A stretch of 10,242 bases of DNA, taken from Chitinophagales bacterium (lineage in GTDB: Bacteria > Bacteroidota > Bacteroidia > Chitinophagales > JADIYW01). The position numbers and the translations under genes are program-made. The notes beneath the pieces were generated by a model. The model saw only the letters and a list, made by a program, of their open reading frames with translations, searched no databases and had not been told where the DNA came from. Positions 7,028 through 10,242 of this stretch are shown piece by piece (within the stretch, counting starts at the first letter, position 1; each line of letters opens with the position of its first letter). Location: the NCBI GenBank assembly GCA_020848315.1, contig JADLAH010000339.1, positions 1 through 10,242 on the forward strand, given 5' to 3'.

Positions 7028-9286
7028 CTACCTCAGCAATTCTTTCAGCTTGGCAAGCGCTTGTACATTATTGTCCTGTTCAAAAGCCTGCTGTATATCC
7101 ATTTTTTCCTGGGTGGTGAGATGCCAGCTCATGGAGGCTTTTTTACGCTTCTTGGTTTGGTCGTAATTAAAATTCAGCACATGAATCGGTGTATTGCCTG
7201 CATTCTCCAGATAGGTCAGCGAGATATCTGAATTATAATCCTGCAACAACAGGAAGTTATTGAAAATACTGCCCACCGGCGACAACAATTCGCTGATATA
7301 GGTTTGCTTCTCTTTAGGATCAAATACCCGTTGTTTATTATCCACTCGGATAGAAATAAAAATGACGCCTGCCGTATTTTCATCAATCCAATCTTTAAAT
7401 ACATTGTAAAACCGGGTTGATATCGCCAATCCGGAGTTATCGCGGATACCGGCATCCATGGCTTTTATCTCAGGCTTTGTAGGCAAAATCACCTGTGGCA
7501 TAATGTAGGGATAGGTGGCATTGGTGCGCAACGCATCCACAAAGTTCAGCGATGCCGCTCCTTTATCCCGGAAGAAATGAGCATACTCCACCGCATCCAC
7601 CGACTGATTATCCTTATATCCTGCGCTTGCCACGGAATATGGTTTCACCAGATAGGATACATCCTGTGGTGAGAACAGCAGAAAACGCTGATCATTGATT
7701 ATCGTTGCGGACATAATCATCATGGGAATCAGAGATTGCCGTTCGGGCACTTTGTAGTCGCTGATATTCCGGTACATCATGTAGTGCGTATTCTCATTCA
7801 GTTTCACATTGAACATGTATGCCCTGTCCTTTTTATAAGAATGTCCGTTATAATCAAACGACTGCCACGGATAAAAGATATCATTGGTCGCGATAGATGT
7901 GGCAACACCGTTGAGCAGATCCTGTCCGATATCATCCAGATAAGTCTTGTGCGTATAATCTACCGGTTCATTATTTTTGGTACGCAGATATAATTCCCGG
8001 AAATAGGCAGACCCCAGCATACCGCCGGAAGCACCTGTAAGTAAAACAGTATGATCAAATAATTTTTTTCCGGTTTCTTTTTCCAGTTCCTGCAACACGT
8101 GAAAGGTCCAGTAAGAAGCCTTTAAACCGCCGCCGGCCGTATTAATGAACAACAATTTGGGTTTCTCATTCCCATACTTTGATTTTATCTTCCGGTGCCA
8201 GTTATCCAGAATCTGCATGGTTGACCGCATGTCGTCCCTCACCTGCTGTTCTGACACCGCACTGTTCACGATTTCATTGTTATACAATTTTTTCGGACTT
8301 TTATAATCCAGACCATACAACTGATGTTTGTAAACAACTAAATCATATTTAGTCAGGATATTCAATCCTATAATCAGAGTAACTACCGCCACTGCGGCCC
8401 AACTTCTGAAGAAATACGAAATAAAAGAAAACATCACCGTAATAACGGACAATATCAGAAATATGGCAGCTCCGGCGGGCAATCGAAAATAAGGATTTTC
8501 CATCATCCATCCGATTCCCAGCAAGCCTGCAATACACACCAACTGAAATACAAATGCATTTCTGTGATGTAAAAACAACACGCGTTCTACGAGTTTGCGA
8601 TCGTAAAAATCGACCTTGCGCACTTGGCTGATGCGAAACGGAAAAACAAGATAGGTCTCCACTCTCCATTGTGTGATATCGGTTGGGCGAAGCTGAATTT
8701 TATCGAGATTTATTTTCTTCCCGATAAGCGACTCTTTTGCTTTATCACTCAGCGTATTCAGAAAGCTCTCCACATCGCGGTTAAAGAAAATGAAGAGACT
8801 GCTGGTCGCCAACACCATCAACAAATTCCCCAACAAGAGCGCCAGCACATTCGCGACTATTGTGGCGGCTGGAAACAGGGATTCCGTATGTTGGAATTTG
8901 ATTACCTGCACAATGTATCCAATCGTAAAAAGAAGCGGAATAATACTGTTATTCAGACAAAACTGCACAAAAGGATTGACCAACGAGGCCAGAAATTCAA
9001 AGCGATAGCTGTTGAGAATATAAAAAGACACATTCCACGCCGTAATAAATCCACCCATGGCAAATCCGACCACCAAAAAACTCAGGAAGTTGACATTCCC
9101 CAGGTATTCCGGATCCAAAAAGAGCAACGGAATGCCATAACTCACGCCCAGAAATTGCCACACCGCACCAAAAAGCAGTAACCAGAAAGTCAATAAAAGC
9201 GGATGCTTCTGCAAGTGAAGCAAAACCAATTGCAGCGGAAAACTGTAGTAAACATTTTTCAGATATCTGTAGGGTTTACTGTTCAT
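7028..9286 (-). CDS. Polytopic membrane protein with C-terminal patatin-like lipase domain
   Basis: This 752-aa protein joins an N-terminal membrane region to a patatin-like domain. Hydrophobic helices are visible near residues 30-55, 66-92, 112-130, 138-168, 245-262, 270-292 and 295-315. The soluble domain (about 375-752) has the oxyanion-hole motif GGGLK (385-389), the nucleophile elbow GASGG with S420, and the second dyad residue D611 in DAG followed by RDNSGL. All parts of the patatin Ser-Asp dyad are therefore in place, predicting acyl hydrolase activity on phospholipids or other lipid esters. Membrane anchoring suggests action at the inner membrane, although the side is not clear from sequence. 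The stretch between the elbow and the Asp (about 190 residues) is long and may include a lid. The gene lies 66 bp after the beta-helix gene, on the same strand, and ends flush against rlmD. The substrate is unknown. Confidence 0.87.
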   Translation of the reverse strand: MNSKPYRYLKNVYYSFPLQLVLLHLQKHPLLLTFWLLLFGAVWQFLGVSYGIPLLFLDPEYLGNVNFLSFLVVGFAMGGFITAWNVSFYILNSYRFEFLASLVNPFVQFCLNNSIIPLLFTIGYIVQVIKFQHTESLFPAATIVANVLALLLGNLLMVLATSSLFIFFNRDVESFLNTLSDKAKESLIGKKINLDKIQLRPTDITQWRVETYLVFPFRISQVRKVDFYDRKLVERVLFLHHRNAFVFQLVCIAGLLGIGWMMENPYFRLPAGAAIFLILSVITVMFSFISYFFRSWAAVAVVTLIIGLNILTKYDLVVYKHQLYGLDYKSPKKLYNNEIVNSAVSEQQVRDDMRSTMQILDNWHRKIKSKYGNEKPKLLFINTAGGGLKASYWTFHVLQELEKETGKKLFDHTVLLTGASGGMLGSAYFRELYLRTKNNEPVDYTHKTYLDDIGQDLLNGVATSIATNDIFYPWQSFDYNGHSYKKDRAYMFNVKLNENTHYMMYRNISDYKVPERQSLIPMMIMSATIINDQRFLLFSPQDVSYLVKPYSVASAGYKDNQSVDAVEYAHFFRDKGAASLNFVDALRTNATYPYIMPQVILPTKPEIKAMDAGIRDNSGLAISTRFYNVFKDWIDENTAGVIFISIRVDNKQRVFDPKEKQTYISELLSPVGSIFNNFLLLQDYNSDISLTYLENAGNTPIHVLNFNYDQTKKRKKASMSWHLTTQEKMDIQQAFEQDNNVQALAKLKELLR

Positions 9287-9329
9287 TTACTACAAATTAC
9301 AGCAAAAAACGGAATTCTGAAAGTGTTTT

Positions 9330-9337
9330 CAAAAATA
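9330..9337 (-). promoter_or_regulatory. Candidate Bacteroidota -7 promoter element for the patatin gene
   Basis: On the minus strand this reads TATTTTTG, an exact TAnnTTTG match and identical to the element before the foldase gene. It lies in the 66-bp gap after the beta-helix stop codon, 43 bp before the ATG at 9286. No clear -33 box is visible at 17-23 bp. A second, imperfect match (TAATTTG, one base short) lies at 9293-9299, only 6 bp before the ATG. Confidence 0.35.
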
Positions 9338-9352
9338 CTTTACGAAGGCTGC

Positions 9353-10242
9353 CTACTGTAATTCATAGGCACCACAATCGCGGGAAGCGCCGCTAATGGC
9401 AAACCCGTCTATATCATCATTGGTGAATACAGGCCCACTGAAATCGACTGCCGGGGAGGATGTTTTCAATTGAAATTTATTTTTAAAAACATCCAAAAAC
9501 TGCGGATCATCTTTCTTACAGTTATTAAAAATACTGTTGGAAATATTCAGCGCGGTTTTGACGATACAATGATTAAAATTCAAATCAATGCGATGCGGAT
9601 TCAAAGAGGCATCCTGCCCCACTATTTCTTCTTCCAGCGTGCCGTAAAGGATGCAGTTATTAAAATCCGCGCGACTGGAATCTGCGAAGATAAATTGACC
9701 GGGCGCATACTCAAAATAATTATTCATATAAAACAAAGGTTCCTTCGCATGCGAAATATACGCGCTGCCCCTTGTATAGAAAGTACAATTCGTAAACTGA
9801 TAATCACCGCCATTGTAAATACCAAGCACGTTCTTCCCGCAACTGTAAAACAGAGAATTTTCCGCATACACCTTTCCGAGAAAACCAAATACACCATAAA
9901 AAGCGTGGTTGTAAATTCTGCTGTTGTAGATATTCACTTCAGGCGCATTGTTAAGATTCATTGCCTGCAGCTGCGCCACATTTTCAGCCGCACTGGAAGA
10001 TGCTTTTATGTTGCCGATATTCAGTCCGTAGGCAGAATTTCGCATATTCAGGTATCGCAATGTTCCGGTGCTGTTGCGCAAAAAGAAGACACCGGCATAC
10101 TGGCCCGGAAAATCGTCGTAGGGACGGTCGGCTACGTCTTTATCCAAACGTATGCCGCGGAATGTCACCATATTGGAGGTATCCGTACCGTTTACCGTCA
10201 GATCTCCTTCCACTATCATGGCGGCACCGCCGCCGAAATATA
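9353..10242 (-). CDS. Right-handed parallel beta-helix protein, C-terminal part (5' partial)
   Basis: The open frame runs to the right edge of the window without a stop. The ATG at 10217-10219 is preceded by seven further in-frame codons (YFGGGAA), so the true start lies outside. The visible 295 residues show short beta-strand rungs with repeated Asn/Cys-ladder patterns such as FTNCTF, FNNCIL, FNHCIV and FNNC, plus N-x-R-I-Y and NSLF turns. This is typical of pectate-lyase-like beta-helices. The C-terminus carries a DPQFLD, F-x-L-K-x-x-SPAVD and RDCGAYE series, the usual end of many secreted Bacteroidota and planctomycete beta-helix proteins. There is no obvious T9SS sorting domain after it. 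It is probably surface-exposed or secreted. Whether it is a polysaccharide lyase, an adhesin or structural cannot be told, as no catalytic residues are recognisable. It precedes the patatin gene on the same strand by 66 bp. Confidence 0.8.
   Translation of the reverse strand, partial: YFGGGAAMIVEGDLTVNGTDTSNMVTFRGIRLDKDVADRPYDDFPGQYAGVFFLRNSTGTLRYLNMRNSAYGLNIGNIKASSSAAENVAQLQAMNLNNAPEVNIYNSRIYNHAFYGVFGFLGKVYAENSLFYSCGKNVLGIYNGGDYQFTNCTFYTRGSAYISHAKEPLFYMNNYFEYAPGQFIFADSSRADFNNCILYGTLEEEIVGQDASLNPHRIDLNFNHCIVKTALNISNSIFNNCKKDDPQFLDVFKNKFQLKTSSPAVDFSGPVFTNDDIDGFAISGASRDCGAYELQ

Noticed and set aside
7054..7063. 10-bp palindrome CAAGCGCTTG near the end of the patatin gene
   Set aside because: It is within coding sequence with no loop and no T run. 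A single 10-bp palindrome in this length of sequence is not remarkable.
8624..9181. A 185-codon plus-strand open frame inside the patatin gene
   Set aside because: It lies opposite the hydrophobic N-terminal region, and its translation is a charged, low-sense sequence rich in Lys, Arg, His and Gln. This is the usual shadow of membrane-helix codons.
1..10242. Defence system, mobile element, CRISPR array or structural RNA gene
   Set aside because: I read both strands and saw no transposase, integrase, direct-repeat array, tRNA cloverleaf or rRNA segment. The genes are housekeeping and envelope functions with even base composition.

Overview
The window looks like chromosomal DNA from a member of the Bacteroidota, possibly a Chitinophagales- or Sphingobacteriales-like lineage. 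Four things suggest this. The start codons lack Shine-Dalgarno sequences. Several intergenic regions carry the Bacteroidota -7 element TAnnTTTG. There are two large SurA-type chaperone genes next to a MoxR gene. There is also a MauE/DoxX membrane protein fused to a thioredoxin-like domain. I see no tRNA, rRNA, CRISPR array, insertion sequence or phage gene. Coding density is very high: the longest gap is 132 bp, and two convergent gene pairs are separated by 6 bp and 0 bp.

Layout, left to right. Positions 1-134 hold the end of a small cysteine-rich, probably secreted protein. It is followed by a strong intrinsic terminator (148-186). Next comes a rightward gene (199-1134) for a five-helix MauE/DoxX-like membrane protein carrying a periplasmic CPHC thioredoxin-like domain. 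Convergent to it is a leftward block spanning 5510-1141. In transcription order this block holds a 641-aa double-parvulin foldase, a 446-aa SurA-like protein, and a MoxR AAA+ ATPase only 5 bp after surA. Divergent from the foldase is rlmD (5615-7027), an iron-sulfur 23S rRNA m5U methyltransferase. Abutting its stop codon is the end of a leftward 752-aa gene (9286-7028) encoding a polytopic membrane protein with a C-terminal patatin-like lipase domain. The window closes with the C-terminal 295 residues of a leftward parallel beta-helix surface or secreted protein (10242-9353).

Most of the window concerns the cell envelope. The two SurA-like proteins should escort outer-membrane and secreted proteins through the periplasm. 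MoxR probably remodels a partner complex whose genes are not here. The MauE-thioredoxin fusion probably handles periplasmic disulfide chemistry. The patatin protein probably acts on membrane lipids. RlmD is a housekeeping rRNA modification enzyme that appears to sit here by chance.

I did not find a clear, wholly new multi-gene system. The best leads are the split of active-site histidines across the four parvulin modules, the four-cysteine MauE-thioredoxin fusion beside a cysteine-rich small protein, the membrane-patatin fusion, and alternative hairpins between the two chaperone genes that could act as an attenuator.
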